Part shown: piece by piece, positions 11,044 through 19,225 of the stretch | How positions within the stretch are numbered: position 1 is the stretch's first letter | How the letters are laid out: each line of letters opens with the position of its first letter | Source: Acinetobacter suaedae | GTDB lineage: Bacteria > Pseudomonadota > Gammaproteobacteria > Pseudomonadales > Moraxellaceae | Direction: 5' to 3' | Assembly: GCF_008630915.1 (NCBI RefSeq) | Contig: NZ_CP043909.1 | Span: forward strand, 2,046,001-2,110,000 | Length of the DNA stretch: 64,000 nt | Program-made: the position numbers and the translations under genes | Notes under the pieces: model-generated | What the model was told of the DNA's origin: nothing | The model's database searches: none | The model's input: only the letters and a program-made list of their open reading frames with translations

Positions 11044-11664
11044 ATGGCTGAAGTACTTCATCACGATAACCACGGACATGATGGTCATCACGAACATGAT
11101 GATACAGACTTAACGGTCTTTGGTTTCTGGACATATTTGATGAGTGACTTGATCCTTTTCGGATCACTCTTCATCGCATTTGCTGTATTAAGCAGTCATA
11201 TTCCACCAGGTACACCTAGTGCATACGACTTATTCCATGATTCTTTGGGATTCGTATTAGCTGAAACCTTTGCACTCCTTATTTCATCTGTGACATTTGG
11301 TTTTGCAGTACTTGCATCATACAAAAAGAATGTTAACCAAGTTCTCTTATGGTTAATTATTACTTTTATTTTTGGTGCAACGTTCATTGGGATGGAAATC
11401 TATGAATTCCATCACCTTGTTCATGAAGGTCACGGTCCAAGTACAAGTGCATTCTTATCAGCGTTCTTTACTTTGGTTGGTACGCACGGTATCCACGTAA
11501 CTTCTGGTTTAGTGTGGATGGCTGTTTTGATGTATCAAATCAAACAGAACGGTTTGACACTACCGAATACACGTCGTCTTGCTTGCTTAAGCTTGTTCTG
11601 GCACTTCCTTGACATCGTTTGGATCTGTGTATTCAGCGTCGTTTACTTACTGGGAGTTCTCTAA
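11044..11664 (+). CDS. cyoC: Cytochrome bo3 ubiquinol oxidase subunit III
   Basis: A 206-residue integral membrane subunit with five predicted transmembrane helices; family landmarks include '[18 protein letters not shown]' and '[14 protein letters not shown]'. The N-terminus is unusually His-rich (residues 5-20 include eight His, alternating with Asp and Gly), which may bind metal, though this is speculative. It starts 4 bp after cyoB. Its TAA stop overlaps the ATG of cyoD (TAATG), so cyoD is probably translationally coupled. It stabilises the oxidase rather than carrying redox centres. Confidence 0.97.
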   Translation: MAEVLHHDNHGHDGHHEHDDTDLTVFGFWTYLMSDLILFGSLFIAFAVLSSHIPPGTPSAYDLFHDSLGFVLAETFALLISSVTFGFAVLASYKKNVNQVLLWLIITFIFGATFIGMEIYEFHHLVHEGHGPSTSAFLSAFFTLVGTHGIHVTSGLVWMAVLMYQIKQNGLTLPNTRRLACLSLFWHFLDIVWICVFSVVYLLGVL

Positions 11665-11993
11665 TGAGTAGTCATGACCATAATGCTGCAGGTGCATCGC
11701 ACGGTAATGTAAAACAATACACAGTTGGCTTTATTCTTTCTGTCGTTCTCACCATCATCCCTTTTGGGATGGTGATGGCAGGCGGTTTTAGCCGTGGCAT
11801 TTTAGTTACTGTCATTGCAATTACTGCAGTTGCTCAGGTACTTGTACAACTTGTGTATTTCCTACACATGAACACTTCATCTGATCAACGCTGGAACCTT
11901 ATTGCATTTATCTACACAATTTTATGTATTGCTGTACTTCTAGTTGGCTCTGTGTGGATTATGAATTACCTACACTACAACATGATGATCTAA
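11664..11993 (+). CDS. cyoD: Cytochrome bo3 ubiquinol oxidase subunit IV
   Basis: A 109-residue small subunit with three transmembrane helices ('YTVGFILSVVLTIIPFGMVM', 'ILVTVIAITAVAQVLVQLVY' and a C-terminal one). It has the family 'VYFLHMN' motif. The ATG at 11664 shares its first A with the cyoC stop codon. The open frame runs further upstream inside cyoC, but the family N-terminus (Met-Ser-Ser-His-Asp-His) and the coupling support this start. Assembly and stability subunit for the bo3 complex. Confidence 0.96.
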   Translation: MSSHDHNAAGASHGNVKQYTVGFILSVVLTIIPFGMVMAGGFSRGILVTVIAITAVAQVLVQLVYFLHMNTSSDQRWNLIAFIYTILCIAVLLVGSVWIMNYLHYNMMI

Positions 11994-12003
11994 ACTGATT
12001 GTC

Positions 12004-12882
12004 ATGTGGAAAAAGTACTTATTCCTGACTAAGCCAGGAATTCTCTTCGGTAATTTTATTACCACTTTGGGCGGCTTCTTTTTAGCCGCCCAAGGCTCTA
12101 TAGACTACCTCTTATTATTACTCACACTCATCGGAACAACGCTCGTCGTTGCATCAGGATGTGTGGTAAATAACGTAATTGACCAAGACATCGATCAAAA
12201 AATGCAACGCACCATGAACCGTGCGCTTGTAAAGAAAACCATCTCCCCTACAATCGCAATGTGTTATGCCTTTGTGTTAGGTGTAATGGGTTTCAGCATA
12301 CTTTGGTTCTATATCAATGCGTATGCTTTTTTATTTGCTGTGATTGGTTTTGTAGTCTATGTCGGTTTTTATAGTTTGTGGACTAAACGCACCACAATCC
12401 ACCAAACCGTTATTGGTAGTATTTCTGGGGCGAGTCCACCTGTCATTGGTTATACGGCTGTGAGTCATCAATTTGATATGGCGGCTTTATTGCTCTTTGC
12501 TGCATATGCTTTATGGCAAATGCCACATTCATGGGCAATTGCAATCTATCGTTTTGACGACTACAAAAATGCAGGAGTTCCGATATTACCAGTCGCTCGT
12601 TCAATCATACGAACTAAAATAGAATCACTGATCTATGTAGTTTTATTTACACTAGCAATGAACGCATTATTTATTTATGGATATACCAATATTCTGTTTT
12701 TGGTGATCTGTAATGTACTTTGTGTTTACTGGTTTTATATTGGTATTTTAGGGTTCAAAGCAGAAAATGATCAACTTTGGGCAAAACGCTTTTTCTTATT
12801 TTCTGTGATTTTAATTACAGTGATTAGTTTAAGTTTTAGCTTTACCTTTAAAACCCCTGCACCACTCTTTCCGATTTTTTAA
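12004..12882 (+). CDS. cyoE: Protoheme IX farnesyltransferase (heme O synthase)
   Basis: A 292-residue UbiA-family membrane prenyltransferase that adds a farnesyl group to heme b to make heme O, the cofactor of the bo3 oxidase. It has about seven to eight transmembrane helices. The Asp-rich motif 'NNVIDQDIDQKMQRTMNR' lies near residues 58-75, and 'ALWQMPHSWAIAIYRFDDY' holds the second conserved loop. The start is 10 bp after cyoD. It is the last gene of the operon and is followed by a terminator at once. Confidence 0.97.
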   Translation: MWKKYLFLTKPGILFGNFITTLGGFFLAAQGSIDYLLLLLTLIGTTLVVASGCVVNNVIDQDIDQKMQRTMNRALVKKTISPTIAMCYAFVLGVMGFSILWFYINAYAFLFAVIGFVVYVGFYSLWTKRTTIHQTVIGSISGASPPVIGYTAVSHQFDMAALLLFAAYALWQMPHSWAIAIYRFDDYKNAGVPILPVARSIIRTKIESLIYVVLFTLAMNALFIYGYTNILFLVICNVLCVYWFYIGILGFKAENDQLWAKRFFLFSVILITVISLSFSFTFKTPAPLFPIF

Positions 12883-12912
12883 AAAAGATAGAGAAACTCT
12901 CTATCTTTTTTC
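12883..12912 (+). terminator. Rho-independent terminator of the cyo operon
   Basis: An AAAAAAGATAGAG/CTCTATCTTTTTT stem with a four-base loop directly abuts the cyoE stop. Confidence 0.9.
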
Positions 12913-12997
12913 TCTCCGTAAACATCTTACATTTCTTAGAATTTTTTCTTGTTATTTGGTTAAAAACCACCTAAAATTCACGCTTCGCAATTTGCGA

Positions 12998-13070
12998 CAT
13001 AACTATTTAGTTATGACTCCTTGCTTCTAATCTATGTATTAGGGGCTGTTTAAACCGTAAGGAGCTGACA
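12998..13070 (+). promoter_or_regulatory. Structured leader of rpsF-rpsR-rplI
   Basis: The leader holds a hairpin with 8-bp arms CATAACTA/TAGTTATG (12998-13005, 13008-13015), a small CTAAT/ATTAG hairpin (about 13027-13042), then CCGTAAGGAG just before the rpsF ATG. Ribosomal S6:S18 autoregulatory leaders carry a conserved CCG near the start codon, so the CCG here may be part of such an element. I could not fit the whole published fold, so this is tentative. Confidence 0.3.
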
Positions 13071-13454
13071 ATGCGTCACTACGAAATCGTACTTTTGGTA
13101 CATCCAGACCAAAGCGATCAAGTTGTAGGTATGGTTGAACGCTATATCTCTCAGATCAAAGAAGCTGAAGGTCAAATTCACCGTTTAGAAGATTGGGGCC
13201 GTCGTCAATTGGCTTACCCAATTAACAAAATTCACAAAGCACACTACATTCTTATGAATGTTGAATGTGGTCAAACGACTCTTGATGAGTTAGAAGAATT
13301 GTTCCGTTATAACGATGCAATTATTCGTAGCCTTATCATCCGTCGTGAACACGCAATTACTGAAGAATCTTTACTTGCTAAGAGTGCTGAAGAAAAACGT
13401 GCGCGTAAAGCTCAACGTGAAGAAGCACAACAAGCAGTTCAAGAAGCTGAATAA
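13071..13454 (+). CDS. rpsF: 30S ribosomal protein S6
   Basis: A 127-residue S6 with the canonical start '[18 protein letters not shown]' and core '[18 protein letters not shown]'. The Lys/Glu/Arg-rich C-terminal tail resembles enterobacterial S6, where glutamate residues can be added by RimK. S6 pairs with S18 on the 30S platform, and rpsR follows after 11 bp. AAGGAG lies just upstream of the ATG. First gene of the rpsF-rpsR-rplI operon. Confidence 0.98.
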   Translation: MRHYEIVLLVHPDQSDQVVGMVERYISQIKEAEGQIHRLEDWGRRQLAYPINKIHKAHYILMNVECGQTTLDELEELFRYNDAIIRSLIIRREHAITEESLLAKSAEEKRARKAQREEAQQAVQEAE

Positions 13455-13465
13455 GGAGAACATCA

Positions 13466-13693
13466 ATGGCACGTTTTTACCGTCGTCGCAAGTTCTGCCG
13501 CTTTACAGCTGAGAATGTTGCGTACATCGACTACAAAGATATCGACACTTTAAAACAGTACATCACTGAAAACGGCAAGATTGTTCCTAGCCGTATTACA
13601 GGTACTAAAGCTCGTTATCAACGTCAATTAGCGTTAGCTATCAAACAAGCTCGCTATTTGTCTTTGATTCCGTACACTGACAACCATAAGTAA
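13466..13693 (+). CDS. rpsR: 30S ribosomal protein S18
   Basis: A 75-residue S18, full family length, with '[16 protein letters not shown]' at the N-terminus and '[20 protein letters not shown]' in the core. It binds the 16S rRNA central domain as a heterodimer with S6. AAGGAG precedes the ATG, and rplI follows 12 bp downstream. Confidence 0.98.
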
Positions 13694-13705
13694 GTGAGGT
13701 GAGCT

Positions 13706-14152
13706 GTGGACGTTATCTTATTACAACGCATTAAGAACCTTGGTAAATTAGGCGACAAAGTATCAGTTAAAGCTGGTTACGGTCGTAACTTCTTGATCCC
13801 TCAAGGTAAAGCTGTAGCTGCAACTGAAGCAAACACTGCTGCTTTTGAAGCTCGTCGTGCTGAACTTGAAAAACAAGAAGCTGATATTTTAGCTGCTGCA
13901 AATGCACGTGCTGAACAATTGAACGAAGTAAATATCGTAATCACAGCTAAAGCTGGTGATGAAGGTAAACTATTCGGTTCTATCGGTACTCGTGATATTG
14001 CTGATGCTTTAACGAACGCTGGTCTTGTTGTTGACCGTGCTGAAGTTCGTTTACCAAATGGTGCGCTTCGTCACACTGGTGAATTCAACATCGCAATCCA
14101 ATTGCATCATGATGTTGTTGCTGAAGTTCTCGTTACTATCGTATCTGAGTAA
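13706..14152 (+). CDS. rplI: 50S ribosomal protein L9
   Basis: A 148-residue L9. The N-terminal 23S-binding domain has the signature '[17 protein letters not shown]'. A long connecting helix (about 40-75) and a C-terminal domain with '[15 protein letters not shown]' follow. It starts with GTG at 13706, supported by a GAGGTGAG ribosome-binding site and by the N-terminus matching the family (Met-Asp-Val-Ile-Leu-Leu). Last gene of its operon. Confidence 0.98.
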   Translation: MDVILLQRIKNLGKLGDKVSVKAGYGRNFLIPQGKAVAATEANTAAFEARRAELEKQEADILAAANARAEQLNEVNIVITAKAGDEGKLFGSIGTRDIADALTNAGLVVDRAEVRLPNGALRHTGEFNIAIQLHHDVVAEVLVTIVSE

Positions 14153-14162
14153 TTTCTGCAAA

Positions 14163-14193
14163 GAAAAAGAGCATGTTTTACATGCTCTTTTTT
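14163..14193 (+). terminator. Rho-independent terminator after rplI
   Basis: An AAAAGAGCATG/CATGCTCTTTT stem with a four-base TTTTA-type loop and a T-run, about 11 bp after the rplI stop. Confidence 0.9.
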
Positions 14194-14237
14194 TATGTCT
14201 GCTGATTTGTAAATTATCCTATTTATTGAACATATAG

Positions 14238-14792
14238 CTAACCTATCTGTAATAAATATTTCACATAATCCACCGCACTCTGATTGATTTCATTCCTCGT
14301 AGGTTGAGTCTCTCCTTCTTCAGGATTAGTATCCATTCCATAAAAAACATACATGGGTTGATAATCGGCTTTTACATATCGCGCAGTTAATTCAAAAGGT
14401 AAACACAACTCTTTTAGAGAAAATTGATAGCGACCATCTGCTGCATAATCTTTTTCTTTAATGCCAGCAGAAACTGCTAGCGTTATTTTCTTATCTTTTA
14501 ACTGATTTCCTGCTGAGCCATAGGCCCAACCATAAGTTAGTACATCATCAAGCCACTGTTTCAATAATGGCGGACAGTTAAACCAATATATCGGAAACTG
14601 AAGAACCAAATCTTGATGTGATTCAACCAATGCCTGTTCTTTTGCCACATCAATATGCCCATCAGGATACTGTTGATAAAGTTGATGCACAGTAAATTCA
14701 TCTGAGTATTGGCTTAACTCCTCAATCCATCGTTTATTTATGACAGAGTTTTCAATATCTGGATGAGCAACAATCACGAGTGTTTTCTTCAT
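14238..14792 (-). CDS. NAD(P)H-dependent FMN oxidoreductase (flavodoxin-like fold, KefF/YwrO type)
   Basis: A 184-residue soluble flavoprotein. The N-terminus 'TLVIVAHPDIENSVINKRW' is the phosphate-binding strand-loop, and 'LVLQFPIYWFNCPPLLKQWL' with 'AYGSAGNQLKDKKITLAVSAG' are typical of the NQO1/KefF/MdaB group. It is probably a two-electron quinone or electrophile reductase. It is divergent from an HxlR-type regulator across 135 bp. HxlR proteins commonly control neighbouring oxidoreductases in response to reactive electrophiles or quinones, so this pair is likely a stress-inducible module. The specific substrate is unknown. Confidence 0.9.
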   Translation of the reverse strand: MKKTLVIVAHPDIENSVINKRWIEELSQYSDEFTVHQLYQQYPDGHIDVAKEQALVESHQDLVLQFPIYWFNCPPLLKQWLDDVLTYGWAYGSAGNQLKDKKITLAVSAGIKEKDYAADGRYQFSLKELCLPFELTARYVKADYQPMYVFYGMDTNPEEGETQPTRNEINQSAVDYVKYLLQIG

Positions 14793-14831
14793 TTCAAACC
14801 ATCACAACAGACATTTAAGTCTTTCACTAAC

Positions 14832-14878
14832 AAGTATGAAATTAATTATAAAAGTATGCTACTAATTATATAAGTACG
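14832..14878. promoter_or_regulatory. Tandem operator-like direct repeats in the HxlR divergent promoter
   Basis: Two 19-bp copies of AAGTATG-N4-TAATTATA lie at 14832-14850 and 14852-14870, exactly 20 bp apart. A degenerate third start (AAGTACG) lies at 14872, again at 20-bp phase. Two helical turns per repeat puts the sites on one DNA face. A -10-like TATACT for the HxlR gene lies at 14893-14898. The repeats are seen directly; HxlR binding is inferred. Confidence 0.5.
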
Positions 14879-14927
14879 GTCATTATGGTTATTATACTAA
14901 ACTAAAAGTTAGTGTCAGAAGAAAACG

Positions 14928-15263
14928 ATGGAAACCTGCGCACCACCACATATTGACTTAGGACAAACTGATTTTGGATATACGCTTTCCTTAATCAATG
15001 GTAAGTACAAAATGATTATTATGTATTGGCTTTATCAACATAAATCTATTATGCGATTCAATGAGTTAAAACGTTCAATTGGTAATATTTCATTCAAAAC
15101 CTTAAGCTTAACCTTGAAGGAAATGGAAAAAGATCAACTGATTATTCGTAAGGAATATCCACAAATTCCCCCTAAAGTTGAATATAGCTTATCAGAACGA
15201 GGACTATCCTTGATTCCTCTATTAGATATGATGTGTCAATGGGGGGCAGCCAATCGTCTTTGA
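14928..15263 (+). CDS. HxlR-family winged-helix transcriptional regulator
   Basis: A 111-residue MarR-like winged helix of the HxlR type: 'LSLINGKYKMIIMYWLYQHK' (about 19-38), the recognition region 'MRFNELKRSIGNISFKTLSLTLKEME' and the wing with 'PPKVEYSLSERGLSLIPLL'. A Cys lies near the N-terminus (residue 4), as in redox- or electrophile-sensing members, and another at residue 104. The adjacent divergent flavin oxidoreductase is the probable target. The stop is followed by dnaB on the same strand after 119 bp. Confidence 0.92.
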   Translation: METCAPPHIDLGQTDFGYTLSLINGKYKMIIMYWLYQHKSIMRFNELKRSIGNISFKTLSLTLKEMEKDQLIIRKEYPQIPPKVEYSLSERGLSLIPLLDMMCQWGAANRL

Positions 15264-15382
15264 ACTCACCCACACTTTTTCACCACTTACACAATTTTCC
15301 CTGAATTAAATTGTCGCGTTGACCCTCATTTGGATTAAGATAGTCACTCGGTCATGTTTCATCTTTTTTATTAGGTCTTGTT

Positions 15383-16828
15383 ATGTCACAGGCGAATGCC
15401 AATTTTACGAAAAGTTCTCCAAACACAGAGAGTAAAGTGAGTGACTCAGGTCAGCTAAAGGAGTTTCGTACCCCTCCCCACAATCTCGCAATTGAACAAG
15501 CAGTACTTGCTGCATTGATGACAGTTGCTGAGTCTTTTGAACAAGTGAGTGATCTACTCAAAGAAAATGATTTTTATGCAACACGTCATAAATACATTTA
15601 TCGTGCCATCGAAAAACTAGCACAGGAAAACTCACCGTATGATGCCGTTTTGGTCAATGACTGGTTACTCAAACAAAACCTGTTAGATGCAATTGGTGGT
15701 GAAGAATACTTGATGCAATTGATGGCTGATTCACCTTCAAGCTTCTATAATCTTGAAACTTACGCCAATAAAATCAAAGAGTTCTCAACACTGCGTACCA
15801 TGATCAAAGTCAGCAGTGATATTTTACAAAATGCTTATGACACCAAAGGTCGACCTGTCAGTGAAATTCTAGATTTAGCAGAAACTCAAATTTTCTCTTT
15901 AGCAGAACAACACAATAATAATAAGAAAGATTCGGGTCCCAAATCGATTAGCTCAGTTACCGCAGATGTCATCACTAAATTAGATGAATTATCAAAACTT
16001 GATGGAAACATTACTGGTTTAACTACAGGATTTGTGGAACTTGATAATAAAACCTCAGGGATGCAAGCGGGTGACTTGATTATTGTTGCGGCTCGTCCAT
16101 CTATGGGGAAAACTACTTTTGCCATGAATTTGGTTGAAAGTGTATTGCAATACAACAGATTACCAGCGTTAGTGTTCTCTATGGAAATGCCAGCAGACTC
16201 TATCGCCATGCGTTTGATTTCTGCAATGGGTAAAGTTCATCAGGGACATTTGCGCTCAGGTAACCTGGATGCGGATGAATGGACCAAAGTTACAGGTACA
16301 ATTTTACAGTTACAAGAAATGCATCTATATATTGATGACTCTTCTGCCCTTCCACCGACAGAAGTACGTGCACGTGCACGGCGTATTGCCAAAATGCATG
16401 ATGGTAAAATCGGTTGTATCATGGTCGATTACTTACAATTGATGAAGGTCCCAGGCATGGGCGATAACCGTGTTGGCGAGATTTCAGAAATTTCTCGTAG
16501 CTTAAAAGCCTTGGCCAAAGAAATGAACTGCCCAGTAATTGCACTTTCACAGCTTAACCGTAGTTTGGAAAATCGGCCAAACAAACGTCCAGTAATGTCA
16601 GACTTACGTGAATCAGGTGCAATCGAGCAGGATGCTGACTTAATCATGTTCATTTATCGTGATGAAGTCTATAACAAAGAATCAAAAGAAGCAGGTACAG
16701 CAGAAATCATTATTGGTAAACAGCGTAATGGTCCGATCGGTAGTGTTCGTCTAGCTTTTGAAGGACAATACACTCGTTTCAGTAATCTTTCACCTGAATT
16801 CTACGCTCAATATGATGATGAAGAATAA
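15383..16828 (+). CDS. dnaB: Replicative DNA helicase DnaB
   Basis: A 481-residue hexameric replicative helicase. The N-terminal primase-interacting domain starts 'TPPHNLAIEQAVLAALM' (about 30-46). The RecA-like C-terminal domain has Walker A ARPSMGKTTF (Lys243), 'LVFSMEMPADSIAMRL', Walker B-like 'IGCIMVDYLQLM', and 'IALSQLNRSLENRPNKRPV'. The N-terminal 25 residues are polar and variable. The length is usual and no intein is present. alr follows on the same strand, a common order in Acinetobacter and Pseudomonas. Confidence 0.98.
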   Translation: MSQANANFTKSSPNTESKVSDSGQLKEFRTPPHNLAIEQAVLAALMTVAESFEQVSDLLKENDFYATRHKYIYRAIEKLAQENSPYDAVLVNDWLLKQNLLDAIGGEEYLMQLMADSPSSFYNLETYANKIKEFSTLRTMIKVSSDILQNAYDTKGRPVSEILDLAETQIFSLAEQHNNNKKDSGPKSISSVTADVITKLDELSKLDGNITGLTTGFVELDNKTSGMQAGDLIIVAARPSMGKTTFAMNLVESVLQYNRLPALVFSMEMPADSIAMRLISAMGKVHQGHLRSGNLDADEWTKVTGTILQLQEMHLYIDDSSALPPTEVRARARRIAKMHDGKIGCIMVDYLQLMKVPGMGDNRVGEISEISRSLKALAKEMNCPVIALSQLNRSLENRPNKRPVMSDLRESGAIEQDADLIMFIYRDEVYNKESKEAGTAEIIIGKQRNGPIGSVRLAFEGQYTRFSNLSPEFYAQYDDEE

Positions 16829-16894
16829 TTCCTATCAAACTTATTAATATTGATTTTTATATTTTATCCAAGTCGTCCCAAAGGAGAAATCAGG

Positions 16895-17965
16895 GTGCGC
16901 CAAGCAACAGTTTATATTGACAGTACAGCACTGCAATATAATTTAAACCGTGTTAAACAACTTGCACCAAACTCGAAAATTGTAAGTATGGTCAAAGCCA
17001 ATGCTTATGGACATGGAATCAAAGATTGTTTAAACGCCTTAGAGGCCACGGATGCTTTTGGTGTCGCCTGTTTAGAAGAAGCCCTAGAGATCAGGCGACT
17101 TGGATATTTACAGCCAATCACCCTGATTGAAGGTGTATTTTCAGCTGACGAAATGACTCAGGTCATTCAACATCAACTTGAATGTGTCGTTCATCATACA
17201 CAACAAGTTGAATGGTTGCTTGCACATAAAGATCAATATCAAGCTTTGGATTTAAAAGTTTGGGTAAAACTCAATAGCGGGATGAATCGTTTAGGTTTCA
17301 AAATTCCTGAAATCATTAATGTGATCCAACGTTTAAAAGCTGAAGGTTTTAGCTGCGTTTTAACAATGCATTTTGCCAATGCTGATACGGATCATCCACT
17401 AAATGAACAACAAAAAATGCAGTTTTTACAAGTGAAACAAGCATGTGAACCTATTCTTACTTCATGTTGTAATTCTGCTGCCATTTATAGATATCCAGAA
17501 TTGCATTTCGATTTTGTACGGCCAGGAATCATGCTCTACGGCGCATCACCATTTGCAGACAAGAATGTTGAAGCCCTTGATCTAAAGCCAGTTATGACCT
17601 TCAGCGCAGAAATCATTGCCTTAAATCAAATTCAGCAAGGTGAATATGTTGGTTATGGTTCAACCTATGTCGCTACACAAGATATGACGATCGCTATCGT
17701 TTCGATCGGCTATGGAGATGGCTATCCTCGTGCATATATAAAACCTAACTTTGTGGCAATTCACGATCAACTTATACCCGTCATAGGACGTGTAAGCATG
17801 GATATGATTGCGATTGATATCAGTAATTTAAATGCAGAAATCGGAACTAAAGTCGAGCTTTGGGGTAATACTCGACTGGTCGATGACGTTGCAGAGGCAA
17901 ATGGAACCATTGGCTATGAACTACTCTGTAGGCTGAGCCAACGACCTCAACGCAGACTTAACTAA
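16895..17965 (+). CDS. alr: Alanine racemase
   Basis: A 356-residue PLP enzyme interconverting L- and D-alanine for peptidoglycan. The PLP-lysine motif SMVKANAYGHG has Lys34. The catalytic Tyr region is 'GYGSTYVA', and 'VGRVSMDMIAID' is the C-terminal signature. The start is GTG at 16895 with AAGGAG (16881-16886) eight bases before it. A TTG 15 codons upstream opens the frame but lacks a ribosome-binding site. The gene is convergent with the BLUF gene and separated from it by a shared hairpin. Confidence 0.96.
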   Translation: MRQATVYIDSTALQYNLNRVKQLAPNSKIVSMVKANAYGHGIKDCLNALEATDAFGVACLEEALEIRRLGYLQPITLIEGVFSADEMTQVIQHQLECVVHHTQQVEWLLAHKDQYQALDLKVWVKLNSGMNRLGFKIPEIINVIQRLKAEGFSCVLTMHFANADTDHPLNEQQKMQFLQVKQACEPILTSCCNSAAIYRYPELHFDFVRPGIMLYGASPFADKNVEALDLKPVMTFSAEIIALNQIQQGEYVGYGSTYVATQDMTIAIVSIGYGDGYPRAYIKPNFVAIHDQLIPVIGRVSMDMIAIDISNLNAEIGTKVELWGNTRLVDDVAEANGTIGYELLCRLSQRPQRRLN

Positions 17966-17975
17966 AAAGATAATG

Positions 17976-18002
17976 CTAAGTTCAAAGCTGTTTTGAACTT
18001 AG
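17976..18002. terminator. Convergent terminator hairpin between alr and BLUF gene
   Basis: An 11-bp perfect stem CTAAGTTCAAA/TTTGAACTTAG (17976-17986, 17992-18002) lies between the convergent stops. The T-tract is weak on both sides. Confidence 0.6.
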
Positions 18003-18428
18003 TTAACTTACTTGATCCATTTCAATTTCAGCCAACAAGGGAATAAATGCACAAATTGAATCCTTATTTAAAAGATAAGGATTAAAACTTTCCTGTCCAA
18101 GTTGTTGAAAGAAAATCGAAATAGCGCTATTTTTCCGTACAAACTTCATAGACCAATCTTGGAATAGCCCCTGCTCCACATTTCGTGCAGGAAATGCATA
18201 AACTTGTTCATGCCGCCTATCTTTTTTAATTTTTTCAAATAACTGCATAATGGTGGTTTGATCCCCTTCCAAGCATTGGAAAAAATAACCATCCGCGAAA
18301 TAAAGCACACCGTAAATACGATTCAAATAATTAAAATGATGTGCTTCATTTAAAATATCTCTCAAATCAGACAATAGGCTCTGTGGATCTGATAAAGTTT
18401 TACTGGCATAACAAAATTGAAAAAGCAT
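18003..18428 (-). CDS. BLUF-domain blue-light sensor (BlsA-like, stand-alone)
   Basis: A 141-residue short BLUF protein: an FAD-binding ferredoxin-like domain (about 2-95) and a C-terminal helical tail with no attached output domain. The photochemical residues are in place: Tyr7 ('FCYASKT'), Asn33 in 'HHFNYLNRIYGVLY', Gln51 in 'GYFFQCLEG' and 'FQDWSMKF' near the end of the domain. Stand-alone BLUF proteins such as Acinetobacter BlsA act by light-dependent binding to regulators. Here the gene sits 46 bp after the Anbu-type gene on the same strand. It is therefore the probable last gene of that operon, which would link the operon to blue light. The partner is unknown. Confidence 0.93.
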   Translation of the reverse strand: MLFQFCYASKTLSDPQSLLSDLRDILNEAHHFNYLNRIYGVLYFADGYFFQCLEGDQTTIMQLFEKIKKDRRHEQVYAFPARNVEQGLFQDWSMKFVRKNSAISIFFQQLGQESFNPYLLNKDSICAFIPLLAEIEMDQVS

Positions 18429-18474
18429 TCTTATAACTCTTATAGGTTCAACTTGATTATGCCCAAGTTTTTGA

Positions 18475-19209
18475 TTAAACCCAATAATCTTCAGTCGGTT
18501 TCGGTAATTCTTGTAACCCGCGCCTTAACGTTTCAGACCATTGTTTACTTATTTGGGTAAAATAAGGATCTTCTTCCCCGATTCTCTTTCCTTTAGGAAT
18601 AATAAAACTATCTTTATAATAAACCAAAGCGTCTAAAGGTAAGCCAACAGAAACATTGGAGCGTAAAGTTGAATCAAAAGAAATTAATGTACAACGTAAA
18701 GCATCATCCAAAGGCATATCATAATGTAAAGCACGATCAAGAATGGGCTTACCGTACTTACTTTCACCAATTTGAAAATAAGGAGTATCTGTAGTGGCCG
18801 AAATAAAGTTTCCTTGAGGATAAACATTATATAATTGCATTTCCTCCCCTTTAATTTGACCAGCCACCAAAATACTTCCAGAATAATTCATCTGTTCTTG
18901 AGTATTCGAAGTAATATCTTCCAATACAGTTTTTAATGTTTTGCCAACTAGTTCCGCCACTTCAAACATATTATTTGCACTGTACAAGTTTGGCTCGTGA
19001 TTAAAATTCAGCGCGTTTTGCAAATGACTAATCACAGCTTGCGTTGTTGCCAAATTCCCTGCTGTTTGAATTGCGATAAAGCGTTCACCAACCACACCAA
19101 AAGTATGCAATTTACGAAATACAGAAATATGATCGACCCCTGCATTGGTGCGCGTATCACTAATCAACACCAAACCCTGTTCTAATCTCAATGCACAACA
19201 ATAGGTCAT
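18475..19209 (-). CDS. Anbu-type proteasome-like Ntn hydrolase
   Basis: A 244-residue Ntn hydrolase related to proteasome beta subunits and HslV (COG3484, 'ancestral beta subunit'). Removal of Met1 would expose Thr as nucleophile. In mature numbering the triad is Thr1, Asp17 ('LISDTRTNAG') and Lys32 ('FRKLHTF'), all as expected. Other family features are 'AIQTAGNLATTQAV' and 'ILVAGQI'. The ATG at 19209 (AGAGAAAAAG upstream) puts Thr at position 2; the longer frame to 19248 would bury it. It follows the transglutaminase-like gene by 16 bp. Homologues assemble into open ring-like particles; substrates are not established. Confidence 0.93.
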   Translation of the reverse strand: MTYCCALRLEQGLVLISDTRTNAGVDHISVFRKLHTFGVVGERFIAIQTAGNLATTQAVISHLQNALNFNHEPNLYSANNMFEVAELVGKTLKTVLEDITSNTQEQMNYSGSILVAGQIKGEEMQLYNVYPQGNFISATTDTPYFQIGESKYGKPILDRALHYDMPLDDALRCTLISFDSTLRSNVSVGLPLDALVYYKDSFIIPKGKRIGEEDPYFTQISKQWSETLRRGLQELPKPTEDYWV

Positions 19210-19225
19210 CTTTTTCTCTTTACAC

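Noticed and set aside
16850..16894. TTG start of alr, 15 codons upstream of the chosen GTG
   Set aside because: No ribosome-binding site; AAGGAG is placed for the GTG at 16895.
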